A stretch of 64,000 nucleotides of DNA, taken from contig NZ_GL397067.1 of NCBI RefSeq assembly GCF_000146325.1, forward strand, positions 437,747 to 501,746, given 5' to 3'. The number at the start of each line of letters is the position of its first letter. Position 1 is the first letter of the stretch. Origin of the DNA: Pediococcus acidilactici DSM 20284 (GTDB lineage Bacteria; Bacillota; Bacilli; Lactobacillales; Lactobacillaceae). The position numbers were made by a program, and so were the translations under genes. This document shows positions 50,056 to 58,655 of this stretch, piece by piece. The notes beneath the pieces are model-generated. The model worked only from the letters and a program-made list of their open reading frames with translations. It searched no databases and was not told the DNA's origin.

Positions 50056-50201
50056 CGTTTAGTTTTTGGCGCAATAATTTTTTCACCTCCACACGTTCTA
50101 TAAAGTTCCCTATCAAGAACACCATCTATACCAATTTGATTTATACCTACAAATACGTTAACATTTTCCTTATCAATCAAAAATTAAGGAGCGTATTTTT
50201 T

Positions 50202-51785
50202 ATTAAAAAACTAAATCTTTTTCAGCTAGTAATGCTCGGACTTGGTTCTCTAATTGGTTCCGGGTGGCTTTTCGGATCAATGGAGGCTGCTTCGGTGGCA
50301 GGTCCGGCAGCAATCTTTTCTTGGATAATTGGGTTTATCGTGATTGCTGTGATTGCCTACAACTATATCGAACTAGGCACCATGTTTCCCGAATCCGGAG
50401 GAATGAGTAAATTTGCCCAATACAGCCACGGTTCGCTGGTGGGCTTCATTGCCTCTTGGGCCAACTGGATTTCTTTAATAACCTTAATTCCCATTGAAGC
50501 CGTTGCCTCGGTCCAATACATGAGTACCTGGCCGTGGGCTTGGGCTAATTGGACCCATCACTTTTTCAAAAATGGGACCATCACCACTAGTGGTTTGTTA
50601 GTAGTGTTTTGTTTCATTTTAATCTTTACCCTACTAAATTACTGGTCGGTATCTTTATTAACTAGGTTTACAAGTTTAATTTCAATCTTTAAAATTGCCG
50701 TACCCTTAATCACCATCATCTTTTTAACGTTAAGTGGTTTTCATCCAGAAAATTACGGCCATTCTTTAACTGAATTTATGCCGTACGGATCGGCTTCAAT
50801 CTTTGCTGCCACCTCGGCTTCTGGAATCATTTTTTCCTTCAATGCCTTTCAGACGGTAATTAATATGGGTAATGAAGTTAAGAACCCTAAAAGAAACGTT
50901 GGTTTGGGTGTGGGGATCTCCCTTTTAATTAGTGCCGTACTTTACTTAGTTTTACAAAGCACCTACATTACCTCAATTCCAAGTTCATTGATCGCTCAAT
51001 CAGGTTGGCACGGGATTAATTTTGAATCTCCCTTTGCCGATTTAGCAATCCTCTTAGGGATTCACTGGTTGTCCGTCCTACTTTACCTGGACGCCTTTAT
51101 TTCACCATTTGGTACCGGAGTTTCCTTCGTTGCTTCAACGGGACGGGCCTTAGCTGCCATGTCGAGTAATAACCATTTCCCTAAAATTTTAGGGAAGATC
51201 AATGCTAAGTATGGAATTCCACGGATCGCAATGGCCTTCAATGCCGTTTTAAGTATGGTAATGGTTTCGATTTTTAGGTCATGGGGTACTTTAGCAAGTG
51301 TCATCTCAACTTCAACCTTAATCGCTTACCTAACGGGCCCGATTACGGTGGTTTCATTAAGAAAGATGGCCTCGCGTTTCAACCGGCCCGTCCGGTTAAA
51401 AGCAATTAAATTCATGGCTCCGTTAGCCTTCATCTTAGCTTCCTTAGCTATTTACTGGGCAATGTGGCCCACTACGGTAGAAGTTATCCTAGTTATTTTA
51501 CTTGGCTTACCAATTTTCATATATTACGAGTGGCGTTTACATTGGAAAGAAACCATTAACCAGTTGCGTAGTAGTCTTTGGCTAATTGTGTATCTAATTT
51601 TTCTTTCAATCATGTCCTACATTGGTAGCGCCGATTTTAACGGTAAAAACTTAATTCACTACCCCTTCGACTTTATTATGATTATTATAGCGGCGTTCAT
51701 TTTCTACGTATGGGGAATGCGTAGCCGAATTATTACCGTCTCATTTGGCAATGCCCGCGAAGTTAATAATCGCGTCAAAAAATAA
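50202..51785 (+). CDS. APC-family amino-acid permease with apparent ATT start
   Basis: A 12-helix permease, 527 residues if translation begins at ATT 50202 (then KKLNLFQLVMLGLGSLIGSG). AAGGAG lies ten bases upstream, and the codons after ATT match the usual permease N-terminus MKKLNLFQLV. No ATG, GTG or TTG with a ribosome site exists in frame there; the first ATG (50232) would cut into helix 1. Visible: GSLIGSGWLFG, GPAAIFSW, and the SFNAFQTVINMGNEVKNPKR loop. Substrate uncertain (aspartate/glutamate or other). Transcribed divergently from the bgl operon. Confidence 0.85.
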   Translation: MKKLNLFQLVMLGLGSLIGSGWLFGSMEAASVAGPAAIFSWIIGFIVIAVIAYNYIELGTMFPESGGMSKFAQYSHGSLVGFIASWANWISLITLIPIEAVASVQYMSTWPWAWANWTHHFFKNGTITTSGLLVVFCFILIFTLLNYWSVSLLTRFTSLISIFKIAVPLITIIFLTLSGFHPENYGHSLTEFMPYGSASIFAATSASGIIFSFNAFQTVINMGNEVKNPKRNVGLGVGISLLISAVLYLVLQSTYITSIPSSLIAQSGWHGINFESPFADLAILLGIHWLSVLLYLDAFISPFGTGVSFVASTGRALAAMSSNNHFPKILGKINAKYGIPRIAMAFNAVLSMVMVSIFRSWGTLASVISTSTLIAYLTGPITVVSLRKMASRFNRPVRLKAIKFMAPLAFILASLAIYWAMWPTTVEVILVILLGLPIFIYYEWRLHWKETINQLRSSLWLIVYLIFLSIMSYIGSADFNGKNLIHYPFDFIMIIIAAFIFYVWGMRSRIITVSFGNAREVNNRVKK

Positions 51786-51802
51786 ACTAGCTAATGTAAA
51801 AA

Positions 51803-52030
51803 TAAGGGGCTGTGACAAAAGTCTCTAAACAAAAAAAACGATTCATGAGGTGAAAATTCCTCATGGATCGTTTTTATTTTGGTTTTTTGACTTCAATTGA
51901 GCCAAAAGGTGTGCCAAAAGTCAGTTGGTTCCGCTTAACTAAAAAATTGATCATCATGTCAAATTCAGGCATCATGGTCAATTTTTAGTTAATGCTCGCA
52001 AACTACCGATTTTTTGTCCCACTCTCTTTT
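51803..52030. repeat. MITE-like modular repeat, copy B
   Basis: About 228 bp. Ends: GGGGCTGTGACAAAAGTCTC at left; AAAGAGAGTGGGACAAAA on the other strand at right. It shares the GATCATCATG hairpin and the GCGGAACCAACTGACTTTTGG block with copies A and C, but the last module is replaced by another hairpin, ACGATTCATGAGG / CCTCATGGATCGT (about 51839-51872), followed by T-rich sequence that can terminate the permease transcript. Confidence 0.8.
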
Positions 52031-52118
52031 ACGTAGGAACAAATTAGTAGGCACCGAATTGTCAGATTACTTTTCTAAACTAGCTTTTATTCCACCTTGG
52101 ATAAAATTTTTCCTTAGA

Positions 52119-52472
52119 CTAAAGCCAGTTTTTTTCATATACCGCGGTATTAAAGCCGCAAGTAACCTTAGTATCGTCAACCATTAGTGGGCGCTTAATC
52201 AATTTGCCATTCTGCGACATTAATTCCGCTGCTTGTTCCTTTGACATCGTATCTATCTTATCTTTAAGTTTCATCTTACGATAGTCTATTCCACTGGTAT
52301 TGAAAAAATAGCGTAAATTCTGATCACTTTTAGCAAAAAAATCCAGCATCTGCGCCTTAGTTGGCGGCTGTTCAACCAGGTCAATTTTGTTATATGAAAT
52401 TTGTTGCTCTTTTAGCCATTTTTCGGCCTTTTTACACGTACTACACTTAGAATAACAATAAAATGTGGTCAT
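52119..52472 (-). CDS. ArsC/Spx-family protein
   Basis: 117 residues, thioredoxin-like fold with CSTCKKAEKWL (CxxC at residues 10-13) and a KRPLMVDD motif. Related to ArsC/YffB and the Spx/MgsR group. Either a thiol reductase or a Spx-like RNA polymerase-binding regulator; the CxxC and length do not decide. Confidence 0.82.
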   Translation of the reverse strand: MTTFYCYSKCSTCKKAEKWLKEQQISYNKIDLVEQPPTKAQMLDFFAKSDQNLRYFFNTSGIDYRKMKLKDKIDTMSKEQAAELMSQNGKLIKRPLMVDDTKVTCGFNTAVYEKNWL

Positions 52473-52589
52473 AGTAGCCTCCTAAGTCATCTCTAAACTT
52501 TAATTTATGATACTACATTTTTTAGCTAAAGAACCCGACTCCATCCGCTTTTTATTTAGAGATTCACTATTATTTTGAAAATTCCGTAT

Positions 52590-52625
52590 TAAAAAAGGGT
52601 TCGCCAACTTAATGACGAGACCCTA
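52590..52625 (-). terminator. Terminator after the S41 protease
   Basis: AGGGTCTCG / CGAACCCT stem and six T on the minus strand. Confidence 0.75.
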
Positions 52626-52672
52626 CTTACTTTTACTAAATTGAAGTTCATGTTAAAAGCTTTGATTCATAC

Positions 52673-54091
52673 TTATTTTTGCTTAGCAAGCACTTGTTCC
52701 GCTTTATTTAACGCGGGGTCACTCTTCGAAAGTGCGTTAATTACCGCTTGTTCAATAGAACGCATGGTCTTCGCGTCAGTTTTTCCGGTAACCGTTAGAT
52801 GATTAGCTTGTTGGTAAGCTTGCACTGCTTGCGCAACGCTTTCTGTGTAATCTTTAGTAACTTTGCCAGAATAATAACCCAAATCTTTCAACGCAATTTG
52901 TAGATTCTTAATATCGGTACCGCTTTGTCCCACTTGGTACGTTTTATGGTGGTTAAACGTGGTGATGTAGGCCATTTCAGGATAGTCGGCTTTATAATCT
53001 GGCGTTAGTCCTTTTTTATTGATCCAAGTTCCATCCGGCGTTAACCACTTAGCAATCGTTAGCTTAAGTTCGTCATTATCCGTGTACTGGGTAATATTTT
53101 GTACGGTTCCCTTGCCGTAGCTTTGCGCGCCCACCAACGGAATCCCCGCTGATTGATGCAAAGCAGCCGCAAAAATTTCGGCAGCGCTAGCACTTTCGCC
53201 ATTGATAATTACTACGGCCGTTTTCTTAACTTTGTATCCCCCGTCTAACTTACGACTAGCCTTATAAACTTCAGGCTTACCACTCCGGGTTTTGACCTGC
53301 ATAATTGGCTGGCCGTCTTTTAAGAACATTGAAGACATCTTCAACGCCTGTTGCATCAATCCTCCCGGATTATTACGCACGTCGATGATGTATGATTTAG
53401 CCCCTTGATGATCTAGCTTCTTCAAGTTCTTCTTTAGTTCACTCGCCGTCTTCTCTGCTACAGAAGAAATCGTGATGTATCCCACTTTATTCTTCAGTAG
53501 CTTTCCAGTCACTGTTTCGACCGGAATTTTGGCGCGCTTAAGCTTTTTAGTAAAGGTGGTGTCTCCGCGGTGTAATTCCAATTCCACCGTGGTTCCCACC
53601 TTACCGCGCATAATGCTCATCGTTTTGGATAACGACTGACTGGCAACTGATTTACCGTTAACCTTAATAATCTGATCGCCGGCCTTCAGCTTCGCTTTTT
53701 GTGCGGGAGTTCCGTCAATCGTGGACATGATTTCGATATGACCATTCTTTTTAATTACTTGGATCCCAATTCCGCCAAACGATCCCGCCACGCTATCATT
53801 TAAGGAGGAAGCGTCGCTATCGGTAAGGTAGTTTGAAAACGGATCGTCTAAGGTTGCCAGCATCCCGTTAATTGCCCCGGTAGCTAACTTGTTAGAATCA
53901 ACGTTCCGGTAATAATTAGTATCAATTTGATTATAAACGCTCGCAATTCGATTTAAATTGGTTTGGCGGTCTGCTGATGAATTAGTGAAACCCAGTAGAA
54001 AAGTCATTACCCCCGCCAAGGTAATAACACCCCCTAAAATTACCGACCCAACCACGGTAAGGTACGGGTGTCGATTAATAAATTTTTTCAT
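52673..54091 (-). CDS. S41 C-terminal processing protease (CtpA-like)
   Basis: 472 residues. N-terminal membrane helix (13-33), PDZ domain (about 100-185, GIGIQVIKKNGHIE, LKAGDQIIKVNG), S41 catalytic core with NNPGGLMQQALK, Ser300 in NGESASAAEI and Lys327 in YGKGTVQ, then a C-terminal peptidoglycan-binding domain (LQIALKDLGYYSG). It cleaves exported proteins at the cell surface. ATG shares a base with the YozE-like stop. Confidence 0.9.
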   Translation of the reverse strand: MKKFINRHPYLTVVGSVILGGVITLAGVMTFLLGFTNSSADRQTNLNRIASVYNQIDTNYYRNVDSNKLATGAINGMLATLDDPFSNYLTDSDASSLNDSVAGSFGGIGIQVIKKNGHIEIMSTIDGTPAQKAKLKAGDQIIKVNGKSVASQSLSKTMSIMRGKVGTTVELELHRGDTTFTKKLKRAKIPVETVTGKLLKNKVGYITISSVAEKTASELKKNLKKLDHQGAKSYIIDVRNNPGGLMQQALKMSSMFLKDGQPIMQVKTRSGKPEVYKASRKLDGGYKVKKTAVVIINGESASAAEIFAAALHQSAGIPLVGAQSYGKGTVQNITQYTDNDELKLTIAKWLTPDGTWINKKGLTPDYKADYPEMAYITTFNHHKTYQVGQSGTDIKNLQIALKDLGYYSGKVTKDYTESVAQAVQAYQQANHLTVTGKTDAKTMRSIEQAVINALSKSDPALNKAEQVLAKQK

Positions 54092-54315
54092 TAATTCTGT
54101 TCACTTTCCAAGTATCGTTGCCAAGCCTGATCAAAAATGGTCATGTTTTGCAAATAGCTCCCGTTGAGCTCTAGATACTTACTGATTTCTTCAAAATCCC
54201 GGTCTTGTTTAGGAAATGATTGGTCGAAAAAAGCTTGGTTTGCAAACTCTTCAACTTCGTCATTAGGTTCTGGATTCCGCTGGGTCATTAAAAACTGGTA
54301 AAATGTTTTTCTCAA
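54091..54315 (-). CDS. YozE-like small protein
   Basis: 74 residues. FYQFLMTQRNPE, SFPKQDRDFEEISKYLELNG and FDQAWQRYLESE match the YozE/UPF0346 family, a small sterile-alpha-motif-like fold of unknown role. Conserved next to YpmS and the SGNH gene in lactobacilli and bacilli. Confidence 0.88.
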   Translation of the reverse strand: MRKTFYQFLMTQRNPEPNDEVEEFANQAFFDQSFPKQDRDFEEISKYLELNGSYLQNMTIFDQAWQRYLESEQN

Positions 54316-54346
54316 AATATTCCTCCTCTACTTCACGACAACTCGG

Positions 54347-54937
54347 CTAGTTTGCTGATTTAGGCACGTTGATAATGAATTTAAACTGGTCGTGTACAAT
54401 ATCAATCTTTTCAACTTGGAAACTAACTTTATTTGTGGTTTTGATCTGGTCTAAACGTAGCAGTGCCTGATCCCCATTAATAATTACCCATTTAGGTAAT
54501 TCATAGTTGCGGGAAATATATTTCAAAACCACCTTAGCTGGCAATTTTAACGTTCCCACTGACAAGCTGTGTGCTTTAAGCCGAATATTGCCCCCCTTAG
54601 TAACTGAAGGCACCATCGTTAACGCAAATTGAACCTTTTGCCCTAGGACTTCAATTTGCCCGCCTAAAATCGCGTAACGTTTTCCAATTCTAAATTGGTA
54701 GGTAAAGTCTTTGCTTTTTTGAAACTGGTTCAAATAGGCCGCACTTAAGTCATTTAACTGCGTTTTATTCAACGTGATTGGTACTTGGTCAAACTTATGG
54801 GGATCCTTCTTAGCCGTTTTTTCAAACTGGGGGACCGGTAAGCTCGCTTTGAAGCCCACGTAAACGCTCCCCGCCAATAATAACGCTACCAGAGTTAAAA
54901 ATCCCCATTTCCAAAAATTATATAAATACTTGTTCAT
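54347..54937 (-). CDS. YpmS-like membrane protein (DUF2140)
   Basis: 196 residues with one N-terminal helix (about 10-30) and an extracellular beta domain (ITLNKTQLNDLSAAYLNQF, YAILGGQIEVLGQKV, ALTMVPSVTKGGNI). Together with the SGNH hydrolase upstream it makes the ypmR-ypmS pair; envelope role suspected. Confidence 0.85.
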   Translation of the reverse strand: MNKYLYNFWKWGFLTLVALLLAGSVYVGFKASLPVPQFEKTAKKDPHKFDQVPITLNKTQLNDLSAAYLNQFQKSKDFTYQFRIGKRYAILGGQIEVLGQKVQFALTMVPSVTKGGNIRLKAHSLSVGTLKLPAKVVLKYISRNYELPKWVIINGDQALLRLDQIKTTNKVSFQVEKIDIVHDQFKFIINVPKSAN

Positions 54938-54946
54938 TCCGCCCTC

Positions 54947-55897
54947 CTAATCAAAAACTTCCAATTTTTGCAAAGCGGATTTTATTTTACTTGTCATCAT
55001 ATCATACCCCTTGTTATTTGGGTGAAAATGATCTTCATTTGAAAGGTATGCGTTCTTTTCTTTACTGTCCACTTTCCGAGTTTCCACCCGACTCTTCTCC
55101 ACTACCGCAATATCATCTTCGGTACTTTGCTTCTTTAATTTTTTGATTTGTTGTTTAGTAGTAAACTGCCCTTTAGACAAGGCGTCGATGTTCACAAAAG
55201 TAGCGTCGTCAAATTCATCAGTCGTCGCCTTAGCAGTTGTATTAAAAGTCGTTACCGCTTGGGTAATGCTAGTTACGTTGGGGAAGTACACGTAAAATGG
55301 ATTATAAATACCCACCATCACGATTTTTATCTTAGGGTTATTTTTCCGGGCAATTTCAAAAATTTTTCGTAAATTATTTTGATATTCTAGGCTAACTTTA
55401 TTAACCCGTACTAAAATTTGACTTTCTGATTCACTAACGTTTTTTTGTAAGTTCTGGAAAAGATCGTTGCCTCCCGCAGTAACCACCAAAACATCACTTT
55501 TAACCGCTTCTTTTTGAATCCGCTTTGTATTCTGCAACCGGTGTAAAATTTGGTCACTACGTTCGCCACTAACCCCTTCATCATAAACAGTTGCTTTACC
55601 TGCAAGGTTTTTTTGAACAATTTGTTTTTTTAACCGCTTTTGGTACCCATCCTTGTCCTGAGTGTCTCCCACACCCTGGGTTAACGAGTCTCCTAGCGCC
55701 AAAATCTTTACTTGCGACGTTGCAGGCTGCGGTTGCTTAGTTTTGAGCTTCACGCTTTTCTTAACGACAGTTGGGGTAGGATTTGGCGAGTGGTTAGGCT
55801 GCGAGCTTTTGAAAAAACCCATGGCCCACAAAAAAACCGTTGCGATTAACAGCACCCCCACGATGCTAAACACGATTTCCTTTAAAACTTTTTTCAT
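54947..55897 (-). CDS. SGNH/GDSL hydrolase (YpmR-like)
   Basis: 316 residues from ATG 55897 (GAGG upstream). N-terminal membrane anchor, then the SGNH domain: ILALGDSLTQGVGD with the nucleophile Ser, VVTAGGNDLFQNL, and DHFHPNNKGYDMM with the catalytic Asp/His. Probably an extracellular esterase; substrate unknown. First of the ypmR-ypmS-yozE-S41 group. Confidence 0.9.
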   Translation of the reverse strand: MKKVLKEIVFSIVGVLLIATVFLWAMGFFKSSQPNHSPNPTPTVVKKSVKLKTKQPQPATSQVKILALGDSLTQGVGDTQDKDGYQKRLKKQIVQKNLAGKATVYDEGVSGERSDQILHRLQNTKRIQKEAVKSDVLVVTAGGNDLFQNLQKNVSESESQILVRVNKVSLEYQNNLRKIFEIARKNNPKIKIVMVGIYNPFYVYFPNVTSITQAVTTFNTTAKATTDEFDDATFVNIDALSKGQFTTKQQIKKLKKQSTEDDIAVVEKSRVETRKVDSKEKNAYLSNEDHFHPNNKGYDMMTSKIKSALQKLEVFD

Positions 55898-55919
55898 TTT
55901 TTCCTCACTCTTAAACCAA

Positions 55920-55953
55920 ATTAGGGCCAAAACCGCTTATTCGATTTTAGCCC
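55920..55953 (-). terminator. Hairpin between degV and the SGNH hydrolase gene
   Basis: TTAGGGC.AAAA / TTTT.GCCCTAA stem just after the degV stop; likely a terminator although the T run is weak. Confidence 0.6.
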
Positions 55954-55959
55954 TAAAGG

Positions 55960-56805
55960 TTAGTCTTCACTGTAATATAGTAAACAAAATGCGCCCATGC
56001 CAGTGTGGGTAGCAATGATTGGCACCGTTTCACGAACCACAATATCCTTTACAGGGAAAAGTTCGCCAACGTGCTTCTTCATATCTTCAACCATTTCATC
56101 AGCATGCACATGTGAAATCCCGACTGACTTAATTTTACCGCTTTGTTTCATTTCTTCGTAAATATCAAGCCAGATCTTCTTCATGGCCTTCATACCACGA
56201 ACTTTGTTAGCAATGTCTAATTTACCATCTTTTACTTGCAAAAGCAGCTTGATATTTAACAATCCGCCAAGCATTCCACTAACCTTACTAAGTCGGCCAC
56301 CCTTAACTAAGTTTTCAAGGTTAACAATACCTAAATAAAGTTTAGTGTGGTCGCGAATGTAGGCAGCACGTTCCAGAATTTCTTCTTTGGTTGCTCCAGC
56401 CTGAGCCATCTTAGCCGCTTCAATAACTTGAAAGGCTAGTGCCCGATCGGTAAACTGGCTATCCACCACCGTCACGTCGGACTTACTTAGTTCAGCAGCT
56501 TGTTGCGCAGTGTGTACCGTCCCACTAATGGCCGCAAGCATATTAAAACTAATCACCTGACTGCCATCCGCACCTAACCGATCAAACATCTCAACGAATT
56601 TACCTAGCGGTGGTTGGCTAGTTTTAGGGAGTGAATTTGACTCGGCCATTTTTTGAATAAATTCCTCGTTAGAAATGGTCTCCCTTTCCACGTATACGGT
56701 GTCATCAATCATCACGCTCAATGGTACGATTGAAATATTATATTTTTTAATTTCTTCATCCGTTACACCACAGGATGAATCGGTGACAATTTTAATTTGA
56801 GTCAT
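55960..56805 (-). CDS. DegV-family fatty-acid-binding protein
   Basis: 281 residues, two-domain DegV fold: KIVTDSSCGVTDEE, LPKTSQPPLGKF, YLGIVNLENLVKGGRLSK and THTGMGAFCLLY. Members bind a fatty acid and work in exogenous fatty-acid activation (FakB-like). Confidence 0.9.
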   Translation of the reverse strand: MTQIKIVTDSSCGVTDEEIKKYNISIVPLSVMIDDTVYVERETISNEEFIQKMAESNSLPKTSQPPLGKFVEMFDRLGADGSQVISFNMLAAISGTVHTAQQAAELSKSDVTVVDSQFTDRALAFQVIEAAKMAQAGATKEEILERAAYIRDHTKLYLGIVNLENLVKGGRLSKVSGMLGGLLNIKLLLQVKDGKLDIANKVRGMKAMKKIWLDIYEEMKQSGKIKSVGISHVHADEMVEDMKKHVGELFPVKDIVVRETVPIIATHTGMGAFCLLYYSED

Positions 56806-56952
56806 ATGCTTCCACTTTCCCTTGTATCATAATTATTACGAGCCAACCAACGTCAATTAACACTTTCAATTAAGTTAGTAAAACTCGCTTGCTTAATAAT
56901 ATCATTATAACAATCTCTGTTGATTTTTGGCTGAATAATGCCGTTTTTTAAT

Positions 56953-57166
56953 AAAAAGGTTGGGAAAAAATAATAAAATGCTTTTCAAGGATGAAAAGGA
57001 TCTTAAAAAGTTGTTTTGGTGTTTTGACTTCAAGAGAGCCAAAACCTGTGCCAAAAGTCAGTTGGTTCCGCTTAACCAAAAATTGACCATCATGCCTAAT
57101 TCAGGCATCATGGTCAATTTTCAGCTAATGCTCGCAAATTACCCGACTTTTGTCCCACTCTCTTTC
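56953..57166. repeat. MITE-like modular repeat, copy C
   Basis: About 214 bp in reverse orientation to copy A: AAAAAGGTTGGGAAAAAATA at left, and AAAGAGAGTGGGACAAAAGT on the other strand at right. It shares with copy A the CTTTTCA hairpin module, the GCGGAACCAACTGACTTTTGG block and the GACCATCATG hairpin. It sits between degV and folA; nothing else is seen in 56806-57200. Confidence 0.8.
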
Positions 57167-57200
57167 GTCATGGCTATTTTATAGTTAATTTTTTCCAAAA

Positions 57201-57683
57201 TTAATTACGCCTGATCCATTGCTGAAAAACGTGGTCTGGAACTCCAGGTACACTTTTTCCCGGACGTTCTTCCTGTAAAGTAAACTTTTGTTTATCCACC
57301 ACGGGAGCAAATACGTCGCATTGAAAGTCGCCAGTTACTTTAGTGATCAATAATTCATCCGCAACCGGCATTAACTTATGATATACCGCTGACCCACCAA
57401 TTACGAAATGCTTTTCCGTTTTCGTAAGGCTAGCTAACAGTTCTTCGTAAGAAGAAAATCCCCGAACTTCCGAGGGCAAATGTTCCGGATGGTGAGTTAG
57501 TACCAGATTTGTTCGACGCGGTAACGGACGACCAATCGACTCAAAAGTCTTGCGACCCATAATTACCGAATGGTCCAGCGTAGTTTGTCGGAAAAAAGCC
57601 ATATCATCCGGTATGTGCCACGGGATGGATTGCTGCCGACCAATTCCATGACGGTCATCTTCCGCCCAAATCATTGTAATCAT
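57201..57683 (-). CDS. folA: Dihydrofolate reductase
   Basis: 160 residues. MITMIWAEDDRHGIGRQQ, IPWHIPDDMAFFRQTT (with catalytic Asp), VIMGRKTFESIGRPLPRRTN and KHFVIGGSAVYH. Reduces dihydrofolate with NADPH; follows thyA by 17 bases so the cofactor consumed by thymidylate synthase is recycled. Confidence 0.95.
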   Translation of the reverse strand: MITMIWAEDDRHGIGRQQSIPWHIPDDMAFFRQTTLDHSVIMGRKTFESIGRPLPRRTNLVLTHHPEHLPSEVRGFSSYEELLASLTKTEKHFVIGGSAVYHKLMPVADELLITKVTGDFQCDVFAPVVDKQKFTLQEERPGKSVPGVPDHVFQQWIRRN

Positions 57684-57700
57684 GCAAATCTCCTAATTTT

Positions 57701-58651
57701 TTAAACAGCTACCGGAGCCTTAATGGCAGGATGTGGATCGTAGCCTTCTACCACAATGTCGGCTGGTTCGTAATCAAAAATATTTTCGTGAACTTGGTTA
57801 AATTTCAACCGCGGAGCCGGACGAGGGTCCCGAGTTAATTGTTCCTTAACTTGGGCAATATGGTTACTGTAAATATGCGCGTCCCCAAGGGTATGCACAA
57901 ATTCACCAACTTCTAGGCCACAAGTCTTAGCAATCATCGCCGTTAGCAATGCGTAACTAGCAATGTTAAACGGCACCCCGAGGAAAATATCCCCGCTACG
58001 TTGGTAAAGTTGACAACTCAGCTTGCCATCAGCCACGTAAAATTGGAATAACGAGTGACACGGTGGCAAAGCAGCCGTTGGGACATCCTCTGGATTCCAA
58101 GCGGTCACGATCATTCGGCGAGAATCAGGATGGTTCTTAATCAAATCAATCACGTTTTCAATTTGGTCAATAGTTTCTCCAGTACTAGTTTTCCAAGCCC
58201 GCCATTGACTACCGTACACATTCCCCAAATCGCCATACTTAGCAGCAAAGGCGTCGTCTTCCAAGATTAACTTGGTAAAACGATCCTTTTGCACTTGATA
58301 CTGTGCGTTAAAATCCGAGTCGATCAAGGAGCGGTGCCCAAAATTGGTCATATCTGGCCCATCGTATTCGGCACTCTCTACCCATTTTTTAAAGGCCCAT
58401 TCGTCCCAAATGTGGTTCTTGTGTTGTAACAAATAGCGAATATTCGTATCACCCTTTAAAAACCACATCAACTCGCTTTTAATTAAGCCAAACGGCACCC
58501 GTTTGGTAGTTAACAGGGGGAACCCTTCACTGAGGTCAAACCGCATTTGGTAGCCAAAGGTACTCAAGGTTCCCGTTTGTGTCCGGTCACTTTTTTGGTG
58601 ACCATTTTCTAAGACATATCTTTCTAGGTTCAGGTATTGTTCTTCGAGCAT
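57701..58651 (-). CDS. thyA: Thymidylate synthase
   Basis: 316 residues from ATG 58651 (AAGGGGAG upstream). Catalytic cysteine in [13 protein letters not shown], the arginine loop ([15 protein letters not shown]) and [14 protein letters not shown] are present. Converts dUMP to dTMP with methylene-THF. Between the ABC-F gene and folA on the same strand. Confidence 0.95.
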   Translation of the reverse strand: MLEEQYLNLERYVLENGHQKSDRTQTGTLSTFGYQMRFDLSEGFPLLTTKRVPFGLIKSELMWFLKGDTNIRYLLQHKNHIWDEWAFKKWVESAEYDGPDMTNFGHRSLIDSDFNAQYQVQKDRFTKLILEDDAFAAKYGDLGNVYGSQWRAWKTSTGETIDQIENVIDLIKNHPDSRRMIVTAWNPEDVPTAALPPCHSLFQFYVADGKLSCQLYQRSGDIFLGVPFNIASYALLTAMIAKTCGLEVGEFVHTLGDAHIYSNHIAQVKEQLTRDPRPAPRLKFNQVHENIFDYEPADIVVEGYDPHPAIKAPVAV

Positions 58652-58655
58652 CCCG

